From positions 2,162,337 through 2,226,336 of the forward strand of contig NZ_CP040846.1 in NCBI RefSeq assembly GCF_006274605.1: DNA of 64,000 bases, written 5' to 3'. This DNA comes from Thermococcus indicus. Its GTDB lineage: Archaea > Methanobacteriota_B > Thermococci > Thermococcales > Thermococcaceae. Shown here piece after piece: positions 1-8,225 of this stretch (position 1 is the first letter of the stretch; each line of letters opens with the position of its first letter). Made by a program: the position numbers and the translations under genes. The notes below the pieces were generated by a model. That model did not search any database and was not told where the DNA came from. It saw only the letters and a list, made by a program, of their open reading frames with translations.

Positions 1-1
1 C

Positions 2-670
2 TACATCGAGCTCACAAAGATAAGGACGTTCAGGAGGGAGCGCGAGAAGGCCATCGAAAGCGCCTTCAAGGAGCTTGAGGCTGTAAGGAACTACCCGGAG
101 CCGTATCCCGAACTCGAAGCCCTCATCCTCTACCACATAGGCTACCTCTACGTCGAGCTCGGCGAGCTTCAGCGGGCGCTGACATACTACCGGGAGGGCC
201 TTGAGACGGCCAACGCATACAGCCTGCCCTTCATGCTGAACCTGGGATACCTGCAGATGGGGATAGTTCACTATTACCTCAGGAATTTCGACGAGGCCGC
301 CGGCAACGCCAAGAAAGCCGCGGAGTACTTCCTGGGAGTTAGAAACTACCGCAGGGCGCTGGATGCGCTCTTCAGGCTGACGGTGTCCCTCATGGGGCTG
401 GGGGCGTATGAAGAGGCCGAAAAATGGGCCGAGAAAATGACCGAGATAACCCACAGCACGAACTACCCGCTGGGATGGACGGCCTACGTGCTCATCGGAA
501 TCCTGAGGGCGCTCAGGGGAGAGGGCGGCAGGGAATACCTTGAAACGGGCCTGGAGAAAATCAAGAACAACCAATACCTGTACAGGGGACTAATTGAAGA
601 GCTGGCCGTTCTCTTCGACGAGGAGGACGTAGATTCCTGGCTTTCCAGCGGCTCTAGTTCCAAACCCTGA
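2..670 (+). CDS. TPR-repeat protein, 5' end outside window
   Basis: The frame is open from the first bases of the window, so the gene starts upstream and only its C-terminal ~222 residues are seen. The protein consists of helical pairs of tetratricopeptide type, with recurring patterns such as LYHIGYLYVELGELQRALTY and GIVHYYLRNFDEAAGNAKKA, about 34-40 residues apart. TPR arrays are protein-protein interaction scaffolds, and nothing here points to a specific partner. The stop overlaps the 3' end of the convergent fumarase gene by 17 bases. Without the N-terminus, other domains (for example a DNA-binding domain) cannot be excluded. Confidence 0.8.
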   Translation, partial: YIELTKIRTFRREREKAIESAFKELEAVRNYPEPYPELEALILYHIGYLYVELGELQRALTYYREGLETANAYSLPFMLNLGYLQMGIVHYYLRNFDEAAGNAKKAAEYFLGVRNYRRALDALFRLTVSLMGLGAYEEAEKWAEKMTEITHSTNYPLGWTAYVLIGILRALRGEGGREYLETGLEKIKNNQYLYRGLIEELAVLFDEEDVDSWLSSGSSSKP

Positions 671-1505
671 CATCACCGTCCGGCTTTATCTCGATGAAAG
701 CCCTCCTGTTGGCCCAGCACTGGACGACCAGCCCCACCGGAAAGCTCGCCGGATGCCTGTGGGCGACCTCTATCTTGACGTCCAAGGCGGTGGTCTTCCC
801 GCCCATACCCATCGGACCGATCCCTGTGCTGTTCACTTCCGTCAGAAGTTCCTCCTCGATTTTCGCTATCCTCCCATCCGGGTTCCTCTCGCCCACCTTC
901 CTCAGCAGGGCCTTTTTGGCCAGGAGCAGGGCGTAATCTGCACCCCCACCAACCCCTATGCCCAGGATGACCGGCGGGCACGGCTTTCCGCCGCAGGCCC
1001 TAACGTGCTCGACGACGAAGCGCTTTACCCCTTCCCAGCCCCCGGCGGGGGTCAGCATTGCTAAAGCAGAGCAGTTCTCGCTTCCGCCGCCCTTCGGAAG
1101 AACCGCTATCCTTATTCTATCCCCCGGAACGGGCTCCCAGTGGATTATGGGAATCCCTTCCCCGGTGTTGTCACCGGAGTTCCTCCCCGTGAGAACATCG
1201 ACGGCGTTCGGCCTGAGGGGGATTTCCTCAGTTGCCCTCCTCGTCGCCTCGATGAGCAGATCTCTGAGTTTTCCGAGAAAGGGACTCCCAACGCCGGCCT
1301 CGACGAAGAAGGTAACCGTGCCCGTGTCCTGACAGACGGGAACCCTGTCGGCGAAGCCGAGGTCTATTGCCTTAATTATGTTCCCGAGGTTGAAGCGCGC
1401 TGTCTCGTCCTCCTCCCCGGCGTAGGCCTTCCTGATGGCGGAGAAGGTGTCCTCGGGGATCTTGGTGACGGCAAGTCTTATCGCCTCAACGATGGCCTCA
1501 ATCAA
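654..1505 (-). CDS. Class I fumarate hydratase, alpha (N-terminal) subunit
   Basis: This 283-residue protein matches the TtdA/FumA-N family, the iron-sulfur half of two-subunit class I fumarases or tartrate dehydratases. Cysteines expected to bind the [4Fe-4S] cluster appear in CQDTGT (about residue 58), SENCSALAML and ACGGKPCPP, and the glycine-rich GIGVGGGAD follows. It hydrates fumarate to malate together with a beta subunit. No beta-subunit gene is adjacent or elsewhere in the window, which is unusual because the two halves are often side by side. Translation probably starts at TTG 1505, with AGGTGG about 8 bases upstream. Fumarase rather than L-tartrate dehydratase is an inference. Confidence 0.85.
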   Translation of the reverse strand: MIEAIVEAIRLAVTKIPEDTFSAIRKAYAGEEDETARFNLGNIIKAIDLGFADRVPVCQDTGTVTFFVEAGVGSPFLGKLRDLLIEATRRATEEIPLRPNAVDVLTGRNSGDNTGEGIPIIHWEPVPGDRIRIAVLPKGGGSENCSALAMLTPAGGWEGVKRFVVEHVRACGGKPCPPVILGIGVGGGADYALLLAKKALLRKVGERNPDGRIAKIEEELLTEVNSTGIGPMGMGGKTTALDVKIEVAHRHPASFPVGLVVQCWANRRAFIEIKPDGDVRVWN

Positions 1506-1698
1506 TTGGCATCCACCTGTTGAAGATTGTGATTGTAGTTAAAAAGTTTTAACTTGAACATTGCACAAAATCCCGGAAGGTTTACCACCATATTGGCAAA
1601 CTTTGGCATTAAACTGTCCCACCATACCGGTACATATTTCGGCAGAACTGCACCACCGTACCGGCAACATTCAAACCACAGAAGAGAAAGAAAGGGCA

Positions 1699-2616
1699 TC
1701 AGCCCTTCAGAACCTCGACTATCTGCTCCGCAACCTGGACGCCAGCGCGCATCTGGGCCTCGACGGTCGAGGCGCCGATGTGCGGGGTGAGGACGACGTT
1801 GTCGAGCTTGGTGAGCGGGTGGTCGGCCGGGAGCGGCTCCTCCTCGAAGACGTCCAGGCCGGCCCCGGCAATCCAGCCCTCCTGGAGGGCCTTGACGAGG
1901 GCGTTTGTGTCCACGACGGCACCGCGAGCGGCGTTGATGAGTATTGCCGTCGGCTTCATGAGCTTAAGGCGCTCCTCGTTTATGAGGTGGTAGGTTGCAT
2001 CGATGAGCGGGACGTGGAGGGTAACCACGTCACTCTCCCGGAGGAGAGTCTCAAGGTCGACGAACTTCCCACCGACTTCCTTCGCGCGCTCTTCGTTCGG
2101 GTACGGGTCGTAGAGGAGAACGTTCATGCCGAGGGCCTTGGCTATCTTGGCTATGCTGTAGCCTATCCTTCCGAAGCCGACGACTCCAAGGGTCTTGCCC
2201 TCAAGCTCGATTCCCATGGCCTGCTTCTTGGCCCAGGTTCCCTCGCGCATCTTCCTGTCGGCGAAGGCGATCTTTCTGGCCACGTTGAACATAAGCGCAA
2301 CGGCGAGCTCGGCGACGCTTCTGCTTGAAGCGCCTGGGCTGTTCACGACCTTTATCCCGCGCTCCTTGGCGGCCTCAAGGTCGATGTTGTCCAGACCGAC
2401 GCCGGCCCTTCCGATGACCTTGAGCTTCGGAGCAGCTTCGATGACCTTTCTCGTCACCTTCGGCTTGCTCCTGACTATTATAGCCTCAACGTCCCCGACG
2501 AGCTCCAGAAGGCGGGTCTCATCGGGATACTCCTCGTAAACAATTTCAAAACCGGCGTTCTTCAAAACGTCGATTGCCTTCTCGTGCAGCGGTGCCGCAA
2601 CCAAAACCTTCACCAT
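1699..2616 (-). CDS. serA: D-3-phosphoglycerate dehydrogenase-like D-2-hydroxyacid dehydrogenase
   Basis: The 305-residue protein is a short SerA of the D-isomer-specific 2-hydroxyacid dehydrogenase family. It has the substrate-domain signature (VRSKPKVT, GRAGVGLDNID), the Rossmann NAD-binding loop LGVVGFGRIGYSIAK, an Arg in INAARGAVVD, the Glu in DVFEEEP, and the catalytic His in LTPHIGAST. It lacks the C-terminal ACT domain of bacterial SerA, as usual for short archaeal forms. It would catalyse the first step of serine synthesis. I chose ATG 2616 because GAGGTGAT lies just upstream and MVKVLVAAP is a natural N-terminus. It is the last gene of a panE-DUF47-serA operon. Glyoxylate/hydroxypyruvate reductase is the main alternative. 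Confidence 0.85.
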   Translation of the reverse strand: MVKVLVAAPLHEKAIDVLKNAGFEIVYEEYPDETRLLELVGDVEAIIVRSKPKVTRKVIEAAPKLKVIGRAGVGLDNIDLEAAKERGIKVVNSPGASSRSVAELAVALMFNVARKIAFADRKMREGTWAKKQAMGIELEGKTLGVVGFGRIGYSIAKIAKALGMNVLLYDPYPNEERAKEVGGKFVDLETLLRESDVVTLHVPLIDATYHLINEERLKLMKPTAILINAARGAVVDTNALVKALQEGWIAGAGLDVFEEEPLPADHPLTKLDNVVLTPHIGASTVEAQMRAGVQVAEQIVEVLKG

Positions 2617-2626
2617 TTCCATCACC

Positions 2627-3274
2627 TCATCCCCTTCTCTTTATAGCCATGAGCATGACCTGATCGGATGCATCCTCCGCCCTGTCGGCTATGTCACCTA
2701 TCTTCGTTAGTATCTGGTTCCAGACGAGCTTTGCGTAGGTAGTGACTGTCTCGCTCTCAAAAACCTTGCCCTTGACGTCGTACTCGACCTCGTCGGCTAT
2801 CTCCTCGGCATCCTCCACTGCCTTGGCCAGCTCTATCGCCCTGTCAACGTCCGAGTTCATAGCATTTACCGCCTGAACGAGAACCCGGTAGGTCTCAACG
2901 GCGGACTCCACGAGCCTCAGGATCTCCGCCCTCAGCTCCTTCGGAACCTTCGGCTTGGCCAGTACGAGGGTGTGGGCCGCGCTCTCCGCGGCATCGGCGA
3001 CCTGGTCAATGAGCTCGCTCAGCCTCACGTAGTCCCCCCTGTTGGCGGGCAGAAAGGCACCCTCGTAGAGCATCGTCTCTATGCCCCTTCTGAGCGTGTC
3101 GGCCTTGCTCTCCAGCTGGTCAACCTCCCTCTCAAAGGCCCTGGCCCTCTCAAAGTCACCGTCGAGGTAAGCATCAACCAGCTCCCTGAAGGCAACAAGA
3201 GACTCGCTGACGACCTCAAGGTGCTCGTCTATGGCTTCAAAAACGTCGCTCTCCTTGCCTCCGAATATGGGCAT
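2627..3274 (-). CDS. DUF47 (PhoU-like, TIGR00153) protein
   Basis: The 215-residue, all-helical, acidic protein starts MPIFGGKESDVFEAIDEHLEVV and contains E/D-rich helices (AFEREVDQLESKADTLRRGIETML). This pattern is typical of the DUF47/TIGR00153 family, distant relatives of PhoU that often accompany PiT phosphate permeases and may regulate them. It has no membrane segments. ATG 3274 is chosen over a start nine codons upstream because the family begins with MPIFG. It sits between panE and serA in an operon. A PiT-type permease does occur in the window, but about 8 kb away and frameshifted (11171-12132). Confidence 0.8.
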   Translation of the reverse strand: MPIFGGKESDVFEAIDEHLEVVSESLVAFRELVDAYLDGDFERARAFEREVDQLESKADTLRRGIETMLYEGAFLPANRGDYVRLSELIDQVADAAESAAHTLVLAKPKVPKELRAEILRLVESAVETYRVLVQAVNAMNSDVDRAIELAKAVEDAEEIADEVEYDVKGKVFESETVTTYAKLVWNQILTKIGDIADRAEDASDQVMLMAIKRRG

Positions 3275-3290
3275 CTTCGACCCCTCCAGT

Positions 3291-4205
3291 CTATACTTCA
3301 CCGCCCGGTTTATTTAGATTTTCCTTGGCCTTTATCAGGGCCCACAAAAGCTCGTTTCTGGGCGCCTCCAGACCCACGGACTGGGCGTACTCCACTATCT
3401 TTCCATGGATGTAGTCCACCTCGGTCCTCTTACCGCGCCGTATATCCTGGAGCGTTGAGTTGTAGTTCTCCCGTGTCCGCTCTATCGTATCCCATAGCAA
3501 CTCGAGGGGATGTATTTCGAATTCTATACCAAGCTGCTGGGCCACGAGGCAGCCCTCGCGCGCAAGGTCCACCGACACCACCTCGAGGTACGGGTCGTCC
3601 TTCAGCGCACCGTTCTTCACTCCCAGAACCGTCCCAAGGCCGTTGATGACAGAATTCACTATAGCTTTCGCCCACTTCCAGCCGATAACGTGCTCCGTAA
3701 CGGACGTTTCAAGGCCCGCAGCCCTGAAGACTTCGGCCACCCTTTCCACGAAGGGATCGGCCCCCGTCGGGTACCTCCCAATAACCGTGAGTCCGCGCCC
3801 GGTCCAGCGCACGTGGCCCCACTCAACGAGCATGGCACCGTTCGTGGTCACCCCGCCGATGACCTTTTCCGTCACCTTGAGGGCCAGCTCCTCGTTGCCG
3901 AGGCCGTTCTGCACGCTGAGTATCCACGTATCCGGCCCTATGCATCCCCTGGCGCACTCCAGGGCCGCCTTTGTGGAGTAAGCCTTCGTGGCCAGAATCA
4001 GCAGGTCCGGCGGCTCATCGGGGGCGGTAAGGCTGGCCCGGGGATGAACCGTGAAGTCCTCAAAGCCCGAAACGTGCAGCCCGTTCTCGTTTATAGCCCT
4101 CACCTGCTCCTCCCGCCCGATGAGCGTTACGTCGTTGCCGGCCCTCGCGAGCAAAGCCCCGAAGAGGGAACCTATACTCCCCGCACCGAGTACGTAAACC
4201 TTCAT
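3291..4205 (-). CDS. panE: 2-dehydropantoate 2-reductase (ketopantoate reductase)
   Basis: The 304-residue protein begins with a dinucleotide-binding loop ([19 protein letters not shown]) and has the family's [22 protein letters not shown] and GVTTNGAML segments. The helical C-terminal domain carries the catalytic Lys in the [21 protein letters not shown] block and the [13 protein letters not shown] substrate motif. It reduces 2-dehydropantoate to pantoate in CoA synthesis. In Thermococcus the homologous enzyme is known to use NADH and to be inhibited by CoA. Pantoate kinase, the next step, is at 59994-60896. The gene heads the panE-DUF47-serA operon and is divergent from the trmJ-like gene. 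Confidence 0.9.
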   Translation of the reverse strand: MKVYVLGAGSIGSLFGALLARAGNDVTLIGREEQVRAINENGLHVSGFEDFTVHPRASLTAPDEPPDLLILATKAYSTKAALECARGCIGPDTWILSVQNGLGNEELALKVTEKVIGGVTTNGAMLVEWGHVRWTGRGLTVIGRYPTGADPFVERVAEVFRAAGLETSVTEHVIGWKWAKAIVNSVINGLGTVLGVKNGALKDDPYLEVVSVDLAREGCLVAQQLGIEFEIHPLELLWDTIERTRENYNSTLQDIRRGKRTEVDYIHGKIVEYAQSVGLEAPRNELLWALIKAKENLNKPGGEV

Positions 4206-4250
4206 CCCACCACCGCAAGCGTTTAAAGCCCCATCCTTAAAGCCTTACCG

Positions 4251-4976
4251 ATGATTTCGATAGTTCTCGTTGAGCCGGAGGGACCGGCGAACATAGGGAT
4301 GGTAGCTAGAACCATGAAGAACTTCGGGTTCTCAAGGTTAGTCCTCGTCAATCCGAACATCACCGAGGAGAGCTACAGCTACGCGGTTCACGCCGCGGAT
4401 GTCCTTGAAGACGCGCTGGTGTTGGGGAGCTTTGATGAGGCGCTTGAACTCTTCGACCTCGCCGTAGGTACTACTGGAAAGCCCGGAAAAAGCTACATCC
4501 CGGAGAGGGCACCCCTGATGCCCTGGGAGCTGGCCCAAACCCTGAGGGGCTACTCGGGGAGGATCGGCCTGTTCTTCGGCAGGGAGAGCATCGGCCTGAA
4601 AAACGAGGAGCTGGAGAGACTTGACTTCACCGTAACGATTCCAACCAGCGAGGCGTATCCAGTCATGAACCTCTCACAGGCGGTGGCGGTTATCCTCTAC
4701 GAGCTATCGAAGGGGAGGCCTGGCCCAAGGGCCCACTCCCTTGAGCTAGCCACTAGAAGGGAGAAAGAAGAGCTGGTGAAGGCCTGGGGAAACCTGTTAG
4801 GGGTTCTCAACTATCCCAAGGACGCCGAGAGGAGGGAGGTCTTCGTGAGAGTGTTCAGACGCTTCGTCGGGAGGGCAGTCCTCTACGGAAGGGAGGTTCA
4901 CACTCTCATCGGGCCGATCAGGAAGGCGGCCCTTAAACTGGAGGAATGCTGGGATGCTGAGCGTCGAGAGGTTTGA
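4251..4976 (+). CDS. SPOUT (TrmJ/SpoU-type) RNA 2'-O-methyltransferase
   Basis: The 241-residue protein has the three SpoU motifs in order. Motif 1 is EPEGPANIGMVARTMKNFG, with the conserved Asn and Arg near the N-terminus. Motif 2 is IGLFFGRESIGLKNEEL. Motif 3 is VMNLSQAVAVILYEL, which forms the trefoil-knot SAM pocket. Together with the C-terminal extension this matches archaeal TrmJ, which 2'-O-methylates nucleotide 32 of tRNA. The target is inferred from family. The gene overlaps ogt by 23 bases, so they are probably cotranscribed. The start lies about 30 bases downstream of an AT-rich TTTAAAG element shared with the divergent panE promoter region. Confidence 0.8.
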   Translation: MISIVLVEPEGPANIGMVARTMKNFGFSRLVLVNPNITEESYSYAVHAADVLEDALVLGSFDEALELFDLAVGTTGKPGKSYIPERAPLMPWELAQTLRGYSGRIGLFFGRESIGLKNEELERLDFTVTIPTSEAYPVMNLSQAVAVILYELSKGRPGPRAHSLELATRREKEELVKAWGNLLGVLNYPKDAERREVFVRVFRRFVGRAVLYGREVHTLIGPIRKAALKLEECWDAERREV

Positions 4977-5490
4977 CATAGCCGGTAGGACGGTGTGGAT
5001 AGGAGTAATCCACGCCGAAAAAATCCAGGGGATAACCTTTTCCCTGGAAAGGGAGCAGTTCGAGAGGAACCTCGACCGCCTCACGGGCTTTCTAAGGAAA
5101 CGGGGCGTGGACGTCGGTACCGAACGCGGAAGGTCGGACTACCCCTCCCTCGTCAGGGACGTCATCGTGGGCAATGTGAGCAACGCCGAAATCCTACCGG
5201 AGCTCTCCTTTGAGGGCGTGACACCCTTCGAGAGGCGCGTTTACGAGTGGCTCACGAAAAACGTTAAAAGAGGGAGTGTTATAACGTATGGTGGCCTTGC
5301 CGGGGCCATTGGCACGTCACCGCGGGCCATAGGAGGGGCGATGAGGAGGAACCCATACCCCATCGTTGTTCCCTGTCATCGCGTCGTTGCCCACGATGGC
5401 ATCGGCTACTACACTCCACGACTGGACGAAAAGGTCTTCCTGCTCGAAATCGAGGGGGTGGAAGGATGGACAAGCTCAAAGCGTACCTGA
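4954..5490 (+). CDS. ogt: Methylated-DNA--protein-cysteine methyltransferase (MGMT)
   Basis: The 178-residue protein closely resembles the Thermococcus kodakarensis MGMT of known structure. It has the invariant PCHRVV with alkyl-acceptor Cys141, the helix-turn-helix SVITYGGLAGAIGTSPRAIGGAMRRNP with the Arg finger, and the Asn hinge. It removes O6-alkyl groups from guanine in DNA in a suicidal transfer. The variable N-terminal domain spans about residues 1-85. The start lies inside the end of the trmJ-like gene, and the end overlaps the next TPR gene by 25 bases, so translation of the three genes may be coupled. Confidence 0.95.
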   Translation: MLSVERFDIAGRTVWIGVIHAEKIQGITFSLEREQFERNLDRLTGFLRKRGVDVGTERGRSDYPSLVRDVIVGNVSNAEILPELSFEGVTPFERRVYEWLTKNVKRGSVITYGGLAGAIGTSPRAIGGAMRRNPYPIVVPCHRVVAHDGIGYYTPRLDEKVFLLEIEGVEGWTSSKRT

Positions 5491-6500
5491 TCGGTTTCCT
5501 GATAGCAATCCTGGCAATAGCCGCTGGAATAGTCTGGTACGGCGGCTGGAAGCTGCTGCTCCAGGTGATACTCACCCTCGGCTTCCTCGGCGTCACCCTG
5601 ATGCTGCTCTTCTTCACCGGACTGACGCTCTACGCGGAGAGCTGGAAGTACGGGGCGATACTCGCGATATTCACCGCTATAAGCGGCTACGGCCTGTATC
5701 TGAGCGCCACCTGGCGGAACCTCAACGTCGTCGCCGGAATAATCGTCTTCTTCGTAGCGATCGTCGCCTTTGGAATCTGGTACATCAGCGAGCCCGACCT
5801 CGGCCTCGCGGACCGCTTCCGTTCGGCCGAGAAGCTGGAGAGGGCGGGCAAGTACAAGGCCGCGGCGAGGAAGTACGAGAAGGCCGGAAACTACCTGAAG
5901 GCAGCGGAGATGTACGAGAAGCTCGGCTGGATGGAGAGCGCCGCCTGGGCCTACGAGAAGGCCGAGAAGTACGAGAAGGCCGCCGAGATCTACGAGGCCC
6001 TCTACGACAAGGAAAAGGACACCTACTACCTCAAGGAGGCCCACGAGTACTGGAAGAAGGCCGGGAACATGGAGAGGGCAGCGAAGGCCCTCGAGCGCTA
6101 CGCCGAGGAGGAGCCCTGGTTCTGGGAAGACGTGGCAAAGCTCTACGAGGAGCTGGGCAACGAGGAGAAGGCCAGGGAGGCATGGGAAAAGGCCCTTGAG
6201 TACTACCAGAAGGAGGCCCAGGAGGAGGGCGTCTTTTACGAGGACGTCGGTAACATCGCCAGGAGGCTCGGGAAGGAGGAGCTCGCCAGGGAAGCCTACG
6301 AGAAGTTCCTCGAGTACTGCCTGAAGGAGGCGGAGCAGGACCCCATGTGGTGGAAGCACGTGGCCGAGGCCTACGACTATCTCGGCGAGAAGGAGAAGGC
6401 GGAAGAGGCAAGAAAGAAGTACGAGGAGTACAGGGCAAAGATAATGAGGGCCAACGAGGAGACCTCGAACTTCCCTGAGGAGAAGGAGAGCCAGAGCTAA
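5466..6500 (+). CDS. Membrane-anchored TPR protein
   Basis: This 344-residue protein has four hydrophobic segments in its first ~108 residues (about 7-26, 29-53, 60-79 and 88-108). A cytoplasmic-looking array of TPR-like helix pairs fills residues ~118-335, with many repeats of the form KYEKAGNYLKAAEMYEKLG. The array is very rich in Lys, Glu, Ala and Tyr. It probably scaffolds a membrane-associated complex, but no partner is evident. It is the last gene of the trmJ-ogt-TPR cluster and ends converging on vapC, with a 4-base overlap. The repeats suggest internal duplication. Confidence 0.75.
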   Translation: MDKLKAYLIGFLIAILAIAAGIVWYGGWKLLLQVILTLGFLGVTLMLLFFTGLTLYAESWKYGAILAIFTAISGYGLYLSATWRNLNVVAGIIVFFVAIVAFGIWYISEPDLGLADRFRSAEKLERAGKYKAAARKYEKAGNYLKAAEMYEKLGWMESAAWAYEKAEKYEKAAEIYEALYDKEKDTYYLKEAHEYWKKAGNMERAAKALERYAEEEPWFWEDVAKLYEELGNEEKAREAWEKALEYYQKEAQEEGVFYEDVGNIARRLGKEELAREAYEKFLEYCLKEAEQDPMWWKHVAEAYDYLGEKEKAEEARKKYEEYRAKIMRANEETSNFPEEKESQS

Positions 6501-6871
6501 AAGACCCTTTCTATTTCCTCAATTCTGTCGAAGTCCCTGTCGTTTGAGAGGATAACCCTTATCCCGTGGTTTTTCATCGTGGCGTAGTGAACCGCATCGT
6601 CAAAGTCAAGCTTCTCAACCCGTTCAGCTTCCACGAGAATTTCAGGTGTCAGCGGAACGACTCGAATCCCCAGTTCAGGAAGTATTTCCATGAGGTTGAA
6701 CCTTCTTTTCTTGTTCAGCCTTCTGAGGAGCACGTAAAGCTGCCAGATGGTCAGCGATGAGGTTATCATTGACCCGTAGTGTCTTTCCAGCAGTTCCGTG
6801 GCTCTGTCGGCGAACTCCGGGTTGTCGGTGAGATGGTAGTAGATCACGCTAACGTCAACGTAAACCCTCAC
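6497..6871 (-). CDS. vapC: VapC-type PIN-domain toxin
   Basis: The 124-residue protein is a small PIN ribonuclease. Acidic residues expected at the active site are Asp6 (YVDVSVIYY), Asp91/92 in FDDAVHYAT and Asp111/113 in LSNDRDFD. The second conserved acid, usually Glu in a LTIxEL motif, is Gln44 here (LTIWQLYVLL), so catalysis may be altered. It is paired with the upstream AbrB-like antitoxin, with a 4-base overlap and a GTG start. By family it would cleave RNA unless bound by its partner. The substrate is unknown. Confidence 0.85.
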   Translation of the reverse strand: MRVYVDVSVIYYHLTDNPEFADRATELLERHYGSMITSSLTIWQLYVLLRRLNKKRRFNLMEILPELGIRVVPLTPEILVEAERVEKLDFDDAVHYATMKNHGIRVILSNDRDFDRIEEIERVF

Positions 6872-7110
6872 AGCTCTCCCCTCAGGAGCTTTTGGGTTTC
6901 CTTCTTCACGATTTCGTCGATTTCTTCACCGGTGAGGTTCTCCCCCCGGAAAATTCCCCTGTATTTCATCAGCTTCTCCCTGACGGGGATCAGGATTATC
7001 CTGCCGTCCTTCTCCTCGACGTAGAACTCCCTGGAGCGGAGGTTTTTCCTGATGCTGGCGGGGAGGTAAACCCTTCCGTTGTCATCGAGCCTCACAACTT
7101 CCACTGCCAT
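6868..7110 (-). CDS. vapB: AbrB/SpoVT-type antitoxin (VapB)
   Basis: The 80-residue protein has an N-terminal swapped-hairpin AbrB domain (VVRLDDNGRVYLPASIRKNL, then REFYVEEKDGRIILIPV). The charged C-terminal tail (GENLTGEEIDEIVKKETQKLLRG) probably wraps the toxin. It should bind DNA at its own promoter and neutralise the PIN protein encoded immediately downstream. Its start is preceded by an AT-rich stretch (TATTTATTTTCC on the minus strand, around 7129-7140) that could hold the promoter. Confidence 0.85.
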   Translation of the reverse strand: MAVEVVRLDDNGRVYLPASIRKNLRSREFYVEEKDGRIILIPVREKLMKYRGIFRGENLTGEEIDEIVKKETQKLLRGEL

Positions 7111-7160
7111 GGTAAAGATTGGGTTTTTGGAAAATAAATAGTTTTTGGCAAACGCAATTC

Positions 7161-7343
7161 TTAATACAGCTCGCCCGCTTTCTTCAGCTCCTCAAGCTCC
7201 TCCTCAATTTCCTTCTCCTTTTTCTCCGCGTACTTTCCCATCCAGTCGAAGAAAAACCAGACCGCCAGAAGGAGCAGGGCTATGGCAAAGAAGCCAAATA
7301 CTACCTGGAAGTCCGTGGGAACAGTGCGAGGGATGTACGGCAT
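7161..7343 (-). CDS. Small single-pass membrane protein
   Basis: A 60-residue protein starting MPYIPRTVPTDFQVV has one transmembrane helix (about residues 12-31, FGFFAIALLLLAVWFFFDW) and a charged, probably coiled-coil tail of Lys and Glu. The start at 7343 is supported by GGTGGGAG a few bases upstream. The frame stays open further upstream, but that part overlaps the nac promoter and reads like noncoding sequence. Its function is unknown. It is divergent from nac and may share the promoter region with it. Confidence 0.65.
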   Translation of the reverse strand: MPYIPRTVPTDFQVVFGFFAIALLLLAVWFFFDWMGKYAEKKEKEIEEELEELKKAGELY

Positions 7344-7431
7344 GCTCCCACCAGAAGAGACTTCGCGGGACACCTGAAAAACTTTGCCAACCTTTTTAAA
7401 ATCCGAGGGGAACTCTCCCCAGGTGGTAGCG

Positions 7432-7767
7432 ATGATGGGGATGAACCCGCGGCAAATGAAGAAGCTCATGCGCCAGATGGGCATCAAGATGGAGGAGCTC
7501 GAGGGGGTTGAGGAAGTCATAATCAGGATGGAGAACAAGGAGATAGTCCTCAAGGAGCCGGTCATCACGATAATAACCGCGCAGGGCGAGAAGAGCTATC
7601 AGATCGTCCCGGGGAGTGAGGAGGTCAGGGCCATAGTAAGGGTCTCGGAGGAGGACGTCCAGCTCGTCATGGAGCAGACCGGCGTCGATTACGAGACGGC
7701 AAAAAAGGCCCTCGAGGAGGCAAACGGCGACCTCGCGGAGGCGATACTGAAGCTGACGGAGGAATGA
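7432..7767 (+). CDS. nac: Nascent polypeptide-associated complex protein (archaeal NAC)
   Basis: The 111-residue protein starts [23 protein letters not shown], the usual archaeal NAC N-terminus. It has the NAC beta-barrel core ([22 protein letters not shown]) and ends in a UBA domain ([41 protein letters not shown]). It binds nascent chains at the ribosome exit. ATG 7432 is chosen because AGGTGGT lies just upstream, although the frame is open further 5'. A TATA-like CTTTTTAAA lies at about 7392-7400. Confidence 0.93.
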   Translation: MMGMNPRQMKKLMRQMGIKMEELEGVEEVIIRMENKEIVLKEPVITIITAQGEKSYQIVPGSEEVRAIVRVSEEDVQLVMEQTGVDYETAKKALEEANGDLAEAILKLTEE

Positions 7768-7800
7768 GCCAGAACAAAGAGGAAAACAAAACGTCGGGGT

Positions 7801-8160
7801 TCACTCCCCTCCCTTCTCATTCTGGAAGGTCTCTATGGCCTTCATGAGAGGTATGAGGTGCATCAATGCCGGACCTCCGGCCATGAGAACCGCAACGAGG
7901 CCCGCCTCGATAAGCTCCTCGGGCTTTGCACCGGCGGCGAGGGCCTTCTGGGTGTGGAGATAGATGCACCACTCGCAGCCCGCGGATATGCCGAGGGCCA
8001 AAGCGATTAGCTCCTTCTCGCGCGTCGTAAGGGCCTTGTTGTCGAGGGTCTCCCTGAGGAATCTCGAGAAGGCGGAAATCTCCTTGGGGTGCTGCTTGCC
8101 CAGCCTGTCGAGGAGCTCCTCTATCTCCTCAAGTTTGACGTTAACATCGTCGTAATCCAT
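7801..8160 (-). CDS. Carboxymuconolactone decarboxylase/AhpD-like protein
   Basis: The 119-residue protein belongs to the CMD/AhpD family. It carries the redox motif CxxCxxxH in GCEWCIYLHTQKALAAGAKPEELIEA. Small archaeal members are thought to be peroxidase or disulfide-reductase partners, but the substrate here is not evident. ATG 8160 (MDYDDVNVKL) has GGTGAT upstream and is preferred over an in-frame start three codons earlier. It is monocistronic between nac (convergent) and the HEAT-repeat gene. Confidence 0.8.
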   Translation of the reverse strand: MDYDDVNVKLEEIEELLDRLGKQHPKEISAFSRFLRETLDNKALTTREKELIALALGISAGCEWCIYLHTQKALAAGAKPEELIEAGLVAVLMAGGPALMHLIPLMKAIETFQNEKGGE

Positions 8161-8225
8161 AGGGATCACCGTATAGAGCTAAAAAAGAACCGCCTTAAAG
8201 CATTTCCAAAACGAAAGGTTCAGAA

